Source: Zygnema cylindricum
Lineage: Eukaryota > Streptophyta > Zygnematophyceae > Zygnematales > Zygnemataceae
DNA: 64,000 nucleotides
Assembly: GCA_037447655.1 (NCBI GenBank)
Contig: JBBHKE010002536.1
Location: 1 to 64,000, forward strand
Direction of reading: 5' to 3'
This document shows positions 23,925-33,574 of this stretch, in pieces. A program made the translations under genes and the position numbers. The notes beneath the pieces were generated by a model. It ran no database searches. It was not told the origin of the DNA and saw nothing but the letters and a program-made list of their open reading frames with translations. How positions within the stretch are numbered: position 1 is the stretch's first letter; every line of letters begins with the position of its first letter.

Positions 23925-26900
23925 AAATATACACACATATGGTTTTCAATATTTAGTGTTGCGTATAGTAGATTCCAAAGGCAAGCTATATTTCGTCCTT
24001 TATCCGCACCGACTGGCGTTGAAGCTTGTCTTATATTTTTAGCGAAGGGTGTATAGAAGCGTAGCGCATCGGGATATTCCTGTGTCTCTTTCTCTCTCTT
24101 CTCTCCTCTTTTTTTTTCTCTCTCTCTCTCCCATCTCTCTCTCTCCCCCCCTCTCTCTTGGAGGTCTAAAATATGCAACACTTCCTGTACTATATGTGTA
24201 TTTAACCGTCCAAAGCGGGTATAGTAGGGGGTGACGTTGCGTATTGTTTCCATACTTTTTTGAACATTATGGATGGCAAATATTCACTTATTCATATTAT
24301 ATTATATGTGTATTTAACTGTCGAATACGCGTATAATACGGTGTGTGTTTTCAAACTTTTGCGCACATTAATAGTTTGATTGACACATTAGAAATATGAG
24401 TGGCACATTAAATTTATTATTGGGTAAACAGAATGTATGTTGTATTATACTTGTATTTATTCGCTAAATGCGCTTATAACACGGGTGACAATTTTTTTTG
24501 TTTTCAAATTTTTTTACACAGAAAAAATTCGATTGACAAGGATTCACTTTTTCATGTTATATTTTTTTCTCCTATTTAGCCGTCAAAAACGCATATAGTA
24601 CGGGGTGACAACATTTAATGTGTCCGTACTTTTTCACACATAAAATACAATTGGCAAACATTGACTCATTTATGTTGTCTAATGCACGTATTGACCAATA
24701 AATTATGCGTACAATACAGGGTGTCAATATGCAGCTTGGTTCCTTTTCGCGCATTAAAACCATGATCAGCAAACATTGACTTATTTACGTCCTTTTTCTC
24801 TCTCTCCCTCTCTTCTCCTACCTCTCCCTCTCGCTCTCTCTCTTCCTCTCCCTCTCCCTCTCCCTCTCCCTCTCCCTCTCCCTCTCCCTCTCCCTCTCCC
24901 CTCTCCCTCTCCCTCTCCCTCTCCCTCTCCCTCTCCCTCTCCCTCTCCCTCTCCCTCTCCCTCTCCCTCTCCCTCTCCCTCTCCCCCTCTCCCTCTCCCT
25001 CTCCCTCCCTCTCCCTCTCCCTCTCCCTCTCCCTCTCCCTCTCCCTCTCCCTCTCCCTCTCCCTCTCCCTCTCCCTCTCCCTCTCCCTCTCCCTCTCCCT
25101 CTCCCTCTCCCTCTCCCTCTCCCTCTCCCTCTCCCTCTCCCTCTCCCTCTCCCTCTCCCTCTCCCTCTCCCTCTCCCTCTCCCTCTCCCTCTCCTCTCCC
25201 TCTCCCTCTCCCTCTCCCTCTCCCTCTCCCTCTCCCTCTCCCTCTCCCTCTCCCTCTCCCTCTCCCTCTCCCTCTCCCTCTCCCTCTCCCTCTCCCTCTC
25301 CCTCTCCCTCTCCCTCTCCCTCTCCCTCTCCCCTCTCCCTCTCCCTCTCCCTCTCCCTCTCCCTCTCCCTCTCCCTCTCCCTCTCCCTCTCCCTCTCCCT
25401 CTCCCTCTCCCTCTCCCTCTCCCTCTCCCTCTCCCTCTCCCTCTCCCTCTCCCTCTCCCTCTCCCTCTCCCTCTCCCTCTCCCTCTCCCTCTCCCTCTCC
25501 CTCTCCCTCTCCCTCTCCCTCTCCCTCTCCCTCTCCCTCTCCCTCTCCCTCTCCCTCTCCCTCTCCCTCTCCCTCTCCCTCTCCCTCTCCCTCTCCCTCT
25601 CCCTCTCCCTCTCCCTCTCCCTCTCCCTCTCCCTCTCCCTCTCCCTCTCCCTCTCCCTCTCCCTCTCCCTCTCCCTCTCCCTCTCCCTCTCCCTCTCCCT
25701 CTCCCTCTCCCTCTCCCTCTCCCTCTCCTTCCCCCTTTTCCTTGTGGGAAAATGTTTTAGGTTGGTAGTGCAAATTTTAAGTTTGTACTGAAACCGACTC
25801 ATGCACAACATGAATGGAAGTTTCTTTATGAACCATTCCGTCAGGATATTCGCTTCCTATCAGGAAAAGTCCCTTTAAGCAGCTTCCTCACTTTCCAGGC
25901 AAGAAGAAGCTTTCCTTCTTCCCCTGGTCTATTGCATCCTTTTCTTCGTTTTTTTTTTTTTTTTGGCTTTTGGTTTGCCTTTTTCTTTTTGACTTCCTCT
26001 TTTTCCTTTTTTTTTCTTTTTCATTTTCGTCGTTGTTTTCCATTTTTGTTTTTCATTTTCTTTCCTTTCGTTTTGTCCTTGTCTTTTTTTTTGTTCATTT
26101 TGCTATTCCTTTATTTTTTTATTTTTCTGAATTAAGTTATCAAATTGCCGATGATGATTTTTTCCTTTCTTTCTGAAACGAGCTGGAAATATGTCTCACA
26201 TGATATGATACTACGACATTTTCCTATTTTCTTAAACGAGGTCGAAATCGGGTGGAGTACGGAGCTGGTTTTACAGGTTGGGATTGGTCATGATTTTTCA
26301 AATCAGTCAACTAAATTGAGATGGAAAATTGATTCAGCTTGGGGAGGTCCATCAGCCCCGACTTCGTTGGCAGTTAGAAAGAAAACTACACTTCCTATTT
26401 GTCCAGGTTTAGACGTTCGAACAGGATGGAGTGCAGAATATAGTTTACCTCATCTCCACGGGTATGACTCCCCCCCTCCCTCCCTCCCTCCCTCCCTCCC
26501 TCCCTCCCTCCCTCCCTCCCTCGCTCCCCCGTCCCCGTCCCCGTCTGCCGTCCCCTGGCCCCCGTCCTTCTGCCTCCCCCTTTCGCTCTCCCTCTCCCCC
26601 TCCCCACTCCCTCTCTCCCTCCCCCTCCCCTCTCCCTCAGCCTAGTACGTTGATTTCTCAATCCTGTATCAGTATTTATGTTTTCTTTTTGTGGTTAGGT
26701 TGTTGTGTCAGGTGTGCTCTAGACTGTTCAACTTTTTTTAGTTTTGACTGATGGAGCCTTTTGTTTTTACAGTTTTAACTTATTGAGATTTTTGTTTTGA
26801 CAGTTTAACTTTTTCTCAGTTTTGACTTATCGAGCCTTTCATTCTGACAGTTTTAACATTTTTGCAGTTTTAACTTATTTAACCTTTTGTTTTTATCGAT

Positions 26901-27104
26901 TAACTTCTTTTGCAGTTTTAGCGTATTGTGCTTTTTTGTTTTGATTGTTTAACTTATTTTTCAGTTTTAACTTATAAAGGCTTTGAAGTATGGTGGTATT
27001 TTTTCAGATCCGTAGGAATGGGAGATCCAGTCGTTGGTCTTAATGTTGGGCGTATATCGGCTTCGGTTGACCGTATAGAGACTATTTTTACCAACATGTA
27101 CTGA
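14134..27104 (+). CDS. Unknown conserved-type plant protein, beta-rich, 401 aa, 7 exons
   Basis: Assembled exons: 14134-14438, 14750-14873, 15532-15777, 16240-16314, 25761-25898, 26241-26461, 27008-27104. All phases match and the total is 1,206 nt. Residues 1-143 are a low-complexity Ser/Asn/Gly/Arg-rich leader. From about 190 the sequence looks folded: [20 protein letters not shown] (exon 3), then alternating beta-like strands ([53 protein letters not shown]), ending near [16 protein letters not shown]. The strand pattern suggests a beta-barrel such as a plastid outer-envelope protein; this is inference, as I could not place the family. Intron 4 is 9,446 bp, against 311-658 bp for the others. 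Intron 5 starts with GC (CAG|GCAAGA). Exon 6 could instead start at 26277 in the same frame. Confidence 0.75.
14462..14740 (+). repeat. Tandem repeats filling intron 1 of gene 1
   Basis: About six degenerate ~50-bp units with the core TTTGATGCACATTTTTTACC and a TTTTTCATTGTAAA-like tail occupy nearly the whole 311-bp intron. The intron therefore seems to have grown by local tandem duplication. Confidence 0.7.
16533..16660. repeat. CA / TACATATA microsatellite
   Basis: About 13 CA units followed by ~90 bases of alternating ATATACAT, then AT. Slippage-prone simple sequence inside intron 4. Confidence 0.9.
17030..17930 (+). pseudogene. PIF/Harbinger (DDE_Tnp_4-type) transposase remnant
   Basis: A broken transposase read across frames. 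The N-terminal part (about 17045-17270) holds [16 protein letters not shown] and [21 protein letters not shown], followed by a frameshift into [15 protein letters not shown]. The catalytic core follows: [11 protein letters not shown] (first D, about 17400), [14 protein letters not shown], then in another frame [18 protein letters not shown] (second D, about 17525-17570), and [16 protein letters not shown] (E, about 17755-17805). [10 protein letters not shown] near 17875 fits the usual tail. Stops and frameshifts make it inactive. Order and spacing match plant Harbinger transposases (established family knowledge). It sits inside intron 4 of gene 1. Confidence 0.8.
17931..19370. other. Degenerate downstream part of the Harbinger insertion and filler
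   Basis: The open frame at 17963-18217 (84 codons, with [15 protein letters not shown]) may be the continuation of the same element. From about 18220 the sequence is AT-rich with no recognisable gene. Terminal repeats of the element could not be located by eye. Confidence 0.4.
19379..19605. repeat. Purine-rich (GA) simple repeat
   Basis: About 225 bases are almost exclusively G and A on the plus strand, with AGAGAG and GGGGGA runs. Open frames read through it on both strands (RERERE / SLSLSL) are artefacts. Confidence 0.9.
19610..20240 (-). pseudogene. Accessory-like coding copy A (minus)
   Basis: Minus-strand segments encode [33 protein letters not shown] and [27 protein letters not shown], ending [20 protein letters not shown]. 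The order matches copy B at 20340-21205, but the frame is broken. The coiled-coil-like C-terminal part and basic middle suggest a nucleic-acid-binding accessory protein of a transposon, perhaps the second protein of the neighbouring Harbinger element (inference). Confidence 0.55.
20237..20342. repeat. Inverted repeat between copies A and B
   Basis: CAAAGTATCTCTATTTTATTT at the left and AAATAAAATGGAGATACTTTG at the right are reverse complements with one mismatch. They separate the minus-strand copy A from the plus-strand copy B. A third occurrence is near 21710, at the outer end of copy C. Confidence 0.75.
20340..21205 (+). pseudogene. Accessory-like coding copy B (plus), best preserved
   Basis: Open segments at 20339-20584 (acidic stretch [20 protein letters not shown]), 20502-20720 and 20732-21049 ([35 protein letters not shown], then a helical [20 protein letters not shown] region) form a broken ~280-codon frame, ending near 21200 with a [12 protein letters not shown]-type tail. 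The central helical part looks like a coiled coil. No catalytic motif is visible. Copies A and C are inverted relative to it on either side. Confidence 0.55.
21205..22140 (-). pseudogene. Accessory-like coding copy C (minus)
   Basis: Minus segments at 21244-21534 ([38 protein letters not shown]) match copy B. A further minus frame at 21880-22140 ([36 protein letters not shown]) may be its more N-terminal part. The frames are not continuous. With copies A and B it forms an A(-) B(+) C(-) arrangement with two inverted junctions, near 20290 and 21205. Confidence 0.5.
22141..23755. other. AT-rich intronic filler
   Basis: No gene seen. At 22320-22500 there is an AATACAATACATT-type microsatellite. 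The rest is unassigned AT-rich DNA within intron 4 of gene 1. Confidence 0.5.
23765..23940. repeat. ATACATGTATAC microsatellite
   Basis: Alternating TGCATACATG, TATACATGTATAC and a run of AT dinucleotides. It is self-complementary, so both strands show spurious YIYIYI-type frames. Confidence 0.9.
24165..24785. repeat. ~120-bp satellite, about five units
   Basis: Five diverged units with the core GTATTTAACCGTCAAAAACGC then TATAGTACGGGGTGACA, at about 24199, 24307, 24449, 24568 and 24685, with spacings of ~108-142 bp. Each unit ends near GGCAAACATTCACTTATT. The last unit runs straight into the CCCTCT array. Confidence 0.75.
24795..25735. repeat. (CCCTCT)n hexamer array, ~0.9 kb
   Basis: A nearly pure run of CCCTCT hexamers (roughly 150 units) with only a few phase slips, for example near 24900, 24985, 25010, 25195 and 25330. 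The complementary strand is (GGGAGA)n, with GGG every six bases and so continuous potential for G-quadruplexes. It ends 25 bases before the AG of exon 5 of gene 1, so in the transcript it is a giant polypyrimidine tract. Open frames of 330-381 codons through it are artefacts of the repeat. Confidence 0.95.
26470..26640. repeat. CCCT-rich simple repeat in intron 6 of gene 1
   Basis: About 13 CCCT units followed by irregular C/T-rich sequence. It starts 9 bases after the donor of exon 6 (26462). Confidence 0.9.
26715..27000 (+). repeat. ~55-bp tandem repeats in intron 6 of gene 1
   Basis: Five diverged units with the core TTTTGCAGTTTTAACTTATT then GAGCCTTTTGTTTT. Each carries an acceptor-like TTTTNCAG|TTTTAAC, resembling the real 3' splice site at 27007 (TTTTTTCAG|ATCC). 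Confidence 0.7.
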
Positions 27105-27510
27105 AACACTATATTCATAAACTATCAACATGATGAATTTTATACAACATGGGAGAGACTATTTCTACCAACGTGTGCTGGAAGTCAAATATGAGCAAAT
27201 AATATCGACATTGTGAATTTTACACAATATGGAAGTGACTATTTCTACCAACATGTGCTGAAAGAAGAAGGTAAGCAAGAAATATGGACATTACAAGTTT
27301 TACACAATATGGGAGAGACTATTTTCACCAACATGTAGTGAAAGAGGAATATATATGCAAGAAATATCAACTGGTTAAATTTTACACCATGGGAGAAACT
27401 ATTTTCACCATTATGTATGAACGAATATGAGCAAAAAAATATTGACATGGTGAATTTTACACAATATGGGAGAGACTATTTCTACCAACATGTACTGAAA
27501 GTAGAATATG
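27077..27510. repeat. Minisatellite seeded by the stop-codon end of gene 1
   Basis: Six ~78-82-bp units share GAGACTATTTCTACCAACAT followed by GTACTGAAAG. The first unit is the final coding sequence of gene 1 (27077-27104, ending in its TGA). Later copies begin near 27153, 27233, 27312, 27394 and 27471. The linker is GAATATGAGCAAGAAATATNG, then ACATGGTGAATTTTACACAA. Confidence 0.85.
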
Positions 27511-28898
27511 AGTAAAATATGGACCTAAAATGACAGAATTTATACTATATGGACCTTCCCTCTGATTGCTTGATAGGGATTTTGGAACCGATAAAACCTT
27601 TTGGGAAAATATTAAGTTCAACTTTTTCAAACTTTTCGAATTTTTTGAAACCTTTTGGAAAGTTATTAACTTTTAACTTTTTTCAAACTATTCGAAACCG
27701 AAGTAACCCGAGTCATTTTTTTTTGATTGGCTGTTGTTTAATCACAACTGGATATAATCTTCGTATGTAGTTTCCAGCAAAAACCTGAAGATTTTAGTGT
27801 TTTTTTAGGGTTTTTCTGGGTTTTGTTAGGGGTTTTTCCAGGGTTTTTTAAGGTTTTTTTAGGATTTTCTAGGGTTTCCTAGGGTTTTGTTTTGTGTGCA
27901 AATAAGATCTTAAGCTTGTCTCGTGCTCAAAAAAGAGTGACACGGGACAGACAGGATTTAACTAGTTTTTTAGGGTTTTTAAGGGCTCTAGTTTGGCTTG
28001 TTAGTGTGGATTTAGGTTTTTATTTTTTCTGAAGGGTTGAGCTTTTTATAGTTTTTATTAGTGGTTTACCGTTTGTTTTTCTTTTTTGTCGTTTTTTCCT
28101 TGATATCTCTGAAGTCTTGTAGTTTTTTTTTTCGGCTTTGAAAGCTTATAATTTTTGGAAACAGTAATGAATCTTTAAATTGTTTTATTTTTTTGTTAGG
28201 TTTGGTTGTTTGTTAGACATCGCTTAGTGCACCAGGGCAATCAGAAAGGAAATAGTTATCGAGATTTTTCTTCATTTTGAGTTCCCCTCTTTTTTTTTCC
28301 TTTTTTTGCTCCTTTTTTTCCATTTTTTTTTCTTCCGAGTGTTAATTGGTGAAATGGCATCGATTTTTTTTTGTATATTGGATCACTAAAAAGTGTAGAC
28401 TAAAAATCATTCACTATTCATTATTAATATGGAGTCGCCGCTATTTTTTTTTACCTTCAAATGGAAAACTATTAAAAAACCCTAAAAAACCCTAAATTAT
28501 TTTTACAGAAGTGGACAGTGTTCACTATCCTTGATTCAGGAATCTTTGCTTTTGTTATGGCATGCACATTAAAGAACCTTTGAATAAATAAAACTTATTA
28601 TAAATAGGTTTATTCGTTCTATGATTGTGACAAATTTTACATTCATGGAGGCAAACTGTTGCAATAAAACACGACTTTTTTAAAAAAGGGTGATGTTAAA
28701 CTATTTAAAGTACATGGGAATAAAAAAAAAAAATTGGGTGGCAAAAACGAAACTGGGAAATGTGAACGAGATAGAGGCATATGAAATGAAAAAAATGGTA
28801 CGAAAAAGCTGACAGAGTGATAAAGAGTGGCCTTACCAAAGTCATTCAATGAAGCATTAATCATAAAAAAAAACATTAAAAGGTCAATGTGACCAGTA
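27511..28898. other. Gene-less region downstream of gene 1
   Basis: Contains a degenerate TTTTTCAAACTTTTCGAA tract (27590-27700), a G/T-rich tract of GGGTTTTT-like units (27785-27890) that is too irregular to be telomeric, and T-rich filler. It may hold the 3' UTR of gene 1. No coding series seen. Confidence 0.45.
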
Positions 28899-29113
28899 CA
28901 CCCGCTAATGCATCAGTATTTAGTTTTTTTCGCAACTTAAAACACCTTTTTTTCGTGCACACCAGTCGGATTGTCAATCTGATGGTTGTTTTTGGAAGGC
29001 AAGATTCTCACCTTCCTATTGGCGGTCTCTTGTTGACAATCTGACAAGTGTGCACGGGGAAAAGATATGTTATTTGGAGAAATAAAATTGAACACCAAAA
29101 ACTATTAGCGGTG
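28899..29113. mobile_element. TA-flanked MITE (CACCCGCTAATG), 215 bp, intact
   Basis: Begins CACCCGCTAATG after TA and ends CTATTAGCGGTG before TA. The interior has CGTGCACACCAGTCGGATTG and the partner CAATCTGACAAGTGTGCACG. It is the reference for the emptied 214-bp outer element at 677-3268. Confidence 0.8.
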
Positions 29114-29717
29114 TAGTTGAACGGTAGTGGGGGAAACTGGAAGACTGAATGAGTGTGAAAAGATCTAACATGGCGCCCAACTAAAAAGACATCCAAAGAA
29201 GCAACAATCAAGGCTATTGTGACAATCTGTTCTCCTAAATTCTATTTTATTTTAAAGTAAAAAGTCTCGAAATATTTTATTTTAGATGGCAATTCATATT
29301 GAAGTATAGTCGTCGTTGCTTTGGGCCATGAGCAGTAAATAGCATAAGTTTAATGCTTGAAACAGTTGAAAACATTATGTATTGTCACCCGGTATATTAT
29401 GCATGCTTTATCTGGACTGCGGTATGGTACGTGTATCATATGGGGTAACAATATATAGTGTTTTCATGTAATTTTGTATATCTAACCTATGGTGCAAAGT
29501 ACCGAGACGTGTAAACCAGTTTAGTAAAAAAAAAATCAAAGCATATGGATCAAAAGCCTCCGATGCTTTTAACTAAATAGGCGTTTTTACCAGCATGTTA
29601 TAAAACGAGCAATTTAGATACATGAACTTTGTACATTTAATGTACTGAAGCGCAGTTTACGTAAGTCTTACATATATTATGTGTGCATGCATGCATGCTT
29701 TGCATACTTTAAGACTA
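29114..29717. other. Gene-less stretch
   Basis: AT-rich with no recognised feature apart from a fragment around 29390-29470 (GTCACCCGGTATATTATGC) that weakly resembles the 24.2-24.8 kb satellite. Confidence 0.4.
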
Positions 29718-29872
29718 CACCGCTAATCGTCATTAGTGTTAAAGTTTTTTTCGCCACTTAAAACATATTTTCTCCGTGCACCTTGTGGAATCGTCAATCC
29801 GATGGTTGCTACTGGAAGGCAGAATTCTCGCCTTCCTATTGGCGGTCTCCGATTACAACCCGGCAAGTTGGG
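29718..29872. mobile_element. 3'-truncated TA-family MITE
   Basis: Begins CACCGCTAATCGTCATTAG after TA and is collinear with 28899-29060 (GCCACTTAAAACATATTTTC, CCTTCCTATTGGCGGTCTCC), then loses similarity near GGCAAGTTGGGTT. Confidence 0.7.
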
Positions 29873-30208
29873 TTTAACCTTAGTTGTTCAAATCGTAGGG
29901 ATTCGGACTTCTTTGCAAATGCTACTTAGTAATCGCCGATTTCGTACTTTTTGTAAATTTCGTATAGTTTTTGTTGTACGGACAATGTACATAAATGTAC
30001 GAAAAATGTAAGGCTAGTGTACTGAAACGTACAGGAAAGTACCCTAAAAACCTTAATCCCACCCTCCCCCCCTTGAAAACCCTAAAAAGTACGAAGAGAT
30101 ATGAACATTGTACGCATATGTACGAAAAAATCTACAAGTACAAAGTAGGTTACGCATTTTATTAACATTTCAAAATCGTTTGATGCGCACTGTGCGTAGT
30201 ATTCGTTA
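29873..30208. other. Gene-less stretch with GTACG-type repeats
   Basis: Part (about 29940-30160) resembles 9563-9848: short units around TGTACGAAAAATGTAAGGC. No gene seen. Confidence 0.45.
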
Positions 30209-30407
30209 CACCTTGAATCGTTTTTAGCGAATAGAAATTATGAGTGCAAAGAAAAAATTAGCGTCATTCGTTCTAATTTAGTGCCAGGAGACGTGGCAAA
30301 TTATTGTCCACGTCCTTAAATAGTGTAACTTATTATATTTAAGGTATCAATGTCAAAATTTTGGAGCGCCGATATAGCGTACATAGGGCTAATAACGATT
30401 CACGGTG
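30209..30407. mobile_element. TA-flanked MITE, 199 bp
   Basis: CACCTTGAATCG at the left and AACGATTCACGGTG at the right, TA on both sides. Same length and core as 12647-12845. Confidence 0.8.
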
Positions 30408-30680
30408 TAGTTTACTCCGTGCGTAATATGCGCACGCGTCATCTATGGGTTGAACTGAACGGTTCGGTTTGAAACGGAAGTTGATATCCTGTAAACCGAA
30501 CCAAGCTGTTGGATTTTACCGAACCGACCCGTTCGTTAAAAAAACATAAAATCGTACGAATTCCAAAAGACATGTACTCGGAGGGTTTACAATTGTACTT
30601 CCTCAATAAAGTGTTGTCCTTCCGGAGGATTTACAATCGTAATTCCTTAATTAAGTCTTGTCCTTTAAGAACGTTGAAAT

Positions 30681-30941
30681 CATAGTTCAAAAGTAGGCGT
30701 TTTTATGATAGGCCTTTGGTCGGCGCCTTTATCGTAAGTTGTGTTATGGGCTTTTCATGTGATCTTCTTAGATCGCTACTTTGATCAGCGAATGTCCGAT
30801 CGTCCGAATCTGACGGTGTAAATAATTTTTTTTGGTGCGAATGTTTTAATTGGTCCGAATAGGTCCGAATACAATATGGGTCTTAAGGTCATATTGTATG
30901 TTTTGCATACAATAGGCATATTCACCTACTTTTGAACTATG
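30681..30941. mobile_element. hAT-like MITE, family 1 (copy 2)
   Basis: A 261-bp element with ends CATAGTTCAAAAGTAGG and its complement, bordered by a perfect 8-bp duplication GTTGAAAT (30673-30680 and 30942-30949). It is inverted relative to the copy at 147-484. Confidence 0.85.
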
Positions 30942-30954
30942 GTTGAAATAACTA

Positions 30955-31551
30955 CACCGCGAATCGTAATTAGAGTAATGAACAAAAAAAAACAATTAGA
31001 GTAATGAACTCTAATTTATGTGATAGAACTTTTTCACAGAGGAGGTTTACTCTAAATTATTTAAGTACTCAATATTGGGTTATGTCGGCAATAATTATCC
31101 GCGCTGAAATTATGAACACTAAATTACGTCGATGAACAAAATCTGTCAGTTCGTATAGTTTCGACGTCATTATGACGCTAGTACTATTCGTCGCGCTGAA
31201 TGTCAGTTAATGTTCACATTGACGACGATGCTGTCGACAGACGAGAGTTATGCGAACAATTTTTTTTCGATGTGATTGATTTTTTGTTTAGTACAATTTC
31301 ACGTGCGAGCGAGATTCAATTAAATCATTATTTGTACCTTTTTACTTAAAAAATACAATTTTGCACAGTCGAACGTCGTCCGTACTCCACACTATTTAAA
31401 AAGAACATATGTTACAATTTTTTACGCTAATTAAACCTTACCTAAATTAGAATAATAAAAAAATTAGAATCGTTTACTCTATTTGATGTCATAGAGTCGA
31501 AATTTCAAGCGACCGAATTATAGTAATTTACTCTAATTACGATTTGCGGTG
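30955..31551. mobile_element. TA-family MITE (CACCGCGAATCG), ~597 bp
   Basis: Starts CACCGCGAATCGTAATTAG after TA and ends CTAATTACGATTTGCGGTG. The right flank is TG rather than TA. The interior resembles the long members (AATTAGAGTAATG, GTCCGTACTCCACACTATTT). Confidence 0.7.
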
Positions 31552-31553
31552 TG

Positions 31554-32119
31554 GTGTTGTCCCATGTCCCATTTTTAGCACACTGATAATCGATAAATCG
31601 ACACAATATACCGGTACCACTGTTATCGCGACGGAAAGCCAATATTATCGGTTTTTCATCGCGATAACACCGGTACCGATAACTATCAGCGATAATTGTA
31701 CGGTTTATTCCGTATAAACATACGGTTTATTCCACGGACGCGCTGCCGATCCTTTCCCCACCCTGATTTCAAAAAATATCGCGATATTTGCTTGGTTTCG
31801 GTATTATACTTTTAGTACTATAAACTACTATTCCATTTTTTTTTTGTAACGTTAATGTGCTGCACTCCTTACTGAACTCCCGTTATACAGAGTACGACAC
31901 ATATTGTCATACGTGGCATACCACGCTATATACGGTCAGTAATATAATAAGACATATTATAAAGTATTGTTATATAGCGTACTATTTTTTTTTCTACCTA
32001 TAGCCGATAAGGAATTTGTTGGTCTCAGAGCGATATATCGGAGCCCCACACCGTTCGATAACCGATAACTATGGGTATCGGTTCCATCGCGATAATTTTC
32101 TTGCCGATACACAACACTA
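31554..32119. mobile_element. hAT-like MITE, family 2 (long copy)
   Basis: Shares the palindromic interior and the segment CATACGTGGCATACCACGC with 9132-9562 and 49903-50371, and ends CGATACACAACACTA. The left end is abutted by the previous MITE and no 8-bp duplication is evident, so the left boundary is approximate. Confidence 0.65.
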
Positions 32120-33574
32120 GAAACAACTTCAAAAAATAGTGAAATGATGTTTCGTCAAAATTACTGTAGCAAACCGATTGTACTTATTTTTATTATTTTA
32201 TACACGTTCGGTTAGACTTTTTGCACTTTATTTCACATAGCTGCGTACTTTAGTAGACCGTACGATCGTGCATTCATATATCCGTTCAAATGAGGTTTGG
32301 CACTACTAAAAAAAACCAAGCGGTTTATTGAGTCGTCCAAACCAATACGCAATACCCACCGATACACTCCTCCTCGCTAACGCGACAGCAACATCTCCTC
32401 GTAGCAACATCTCCTCGTCACACTGATACGTCACATGCATACGAATCTAAGCATCTACTCCTCCACTACGCGACAAAATTAAATCCTCGTCTCGCGTGCC
32501 GTAACTTGGAGCGTTGTTCCATTAGGCGCTCTCAGTAAACGTCAAAAATTCGTGTACTGAGGCCATCGTTCAATTGTGTCGGGTCAGTAACCGACATCTT
32601 ATTTGTGTAGCACACTTTGATTGGTCCACGTAATAGATGAATACGATTTTAGAAATCTTCAAAGAATCTCTAACAGCAAATTGTGACCACATATTTTTAC
32701 CAGGGAAGGTAAAAAGTGACTCGTACGACGTATTGAATAAAATATGTACGGGCGGACGAAACTTAAGATTTGTAAAAGCGTACGAATATGTCAGAATGGT
32801 TATTGGATGGCAACAGAAGCGTGAAACAATATCCTCCGTCAAAGATTTTCTTGCGTCTTCCGGTGGCCTCGCATCCTTCCTGGCGGAAGGCACATGTCAT
32901 ATGCGACGTGTACCCACCTGGTCGCGCGGTCGTCGTGGATATTTGGTTACTTTTCCACGAGGCAAGATGCTATTCGTTCAGGCGCTTAGAATTGACCTAC
33001 TCCGGGTCACTTGTTGCATACTGAAAGTGTCAGACGATGGCGTATACGATTTTGCATCCGACGGTCCACGTTTACGCCTATAAACATGGAGAATCATATT
33101 CCTCATTCAGTAGGCTTGTTTTTCTGACATTTTATTTTTGGTACGGCACTGTACGAAACTCTACGTTTTTCAGTAAACAACGACATTTTTCCTCTAATGG
33201 AACCTCACTCTTAGGCAGTGTGTCCATGTGTTAAAGCAAGGGTTTTTTTCTGTCGTTTTCACAAAAAATGGGACTTGCAACGAGCAAAATGTTTACGCCG
33301 TACCAAGAATGTGTGAGAACCATTGTACATTTAGCGCCACCTTGGATGTACTCCAATTTGACGTTATAATCGTTTGGACCCACTACAGTACCACGTCATT
33401 CCAGCTCATCTTAAAAATTCTATTAAAATCGACTTGCGAGGTGATTTTATGAGTATATAAATAAGAGAACGTTGTTCGCCTTCGGGGAAACCCTTATATA
33501 GTCGCTGTGTCTGTCCCGATTTTTTTCTGTCACATGCCGTACGAACGGCTATACCGCGGGCACAATGTAGCGTT
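32120..33574. other. Gene-less stretch with one unsupported open frame
   Basis: The frame at 32637-33083 (+) is open for 148 codons but shows no recognisable domain, no splice partners and a competing frame on the other strand. It is noted, not called as a gene. No repeats recognised. Confidence 0.4.

Larger units (their letters stand above)
16315..25760 (+). other. Giant intron 4 of gene 1 (9.4 kb), transposon- and satellite-filled
   Basis: Bounded by GAG|GTGTGTAAG (exon 4 end 16314) and TTTTAG|GTTGGT (exon 5 start 25761), phase 0 on both sides. It holds, in order, a CA/TA microsatellite, a dead Harbinger transposase, three accessory-like coding copies, AT-rich filler, an ATAC microsatellite, a ~120-bp satellite and the CCCTCT array. 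The coding blocks on either side join in frame, which is the evidence that this is intron and not intergenic DNA. Confidence 0.75.

Noticed and set aside
24666-25811. Open frames of 330-381 codons (poly Arg-Glu, Gly-Glu, Ser-Pro, Leu-Pro)
   Set aside because: They are six-base repeat artefacts of the CCCTCT array, open in several frames on both strands. The region lies inside an intron.
27785-27890. TTTAGGG-like interstitial telomere
   Set aside because: GGGTTTTT units vary in length and sequence with no run of perfect TTTAGGG. They look like local slippage.
32637-33083. 148-codon plus-strand frame
   Set aside because: No recognisable domain, a competing minus frame over the same bases, no splice neighbours and no promoter signal. 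A protein search would decide.
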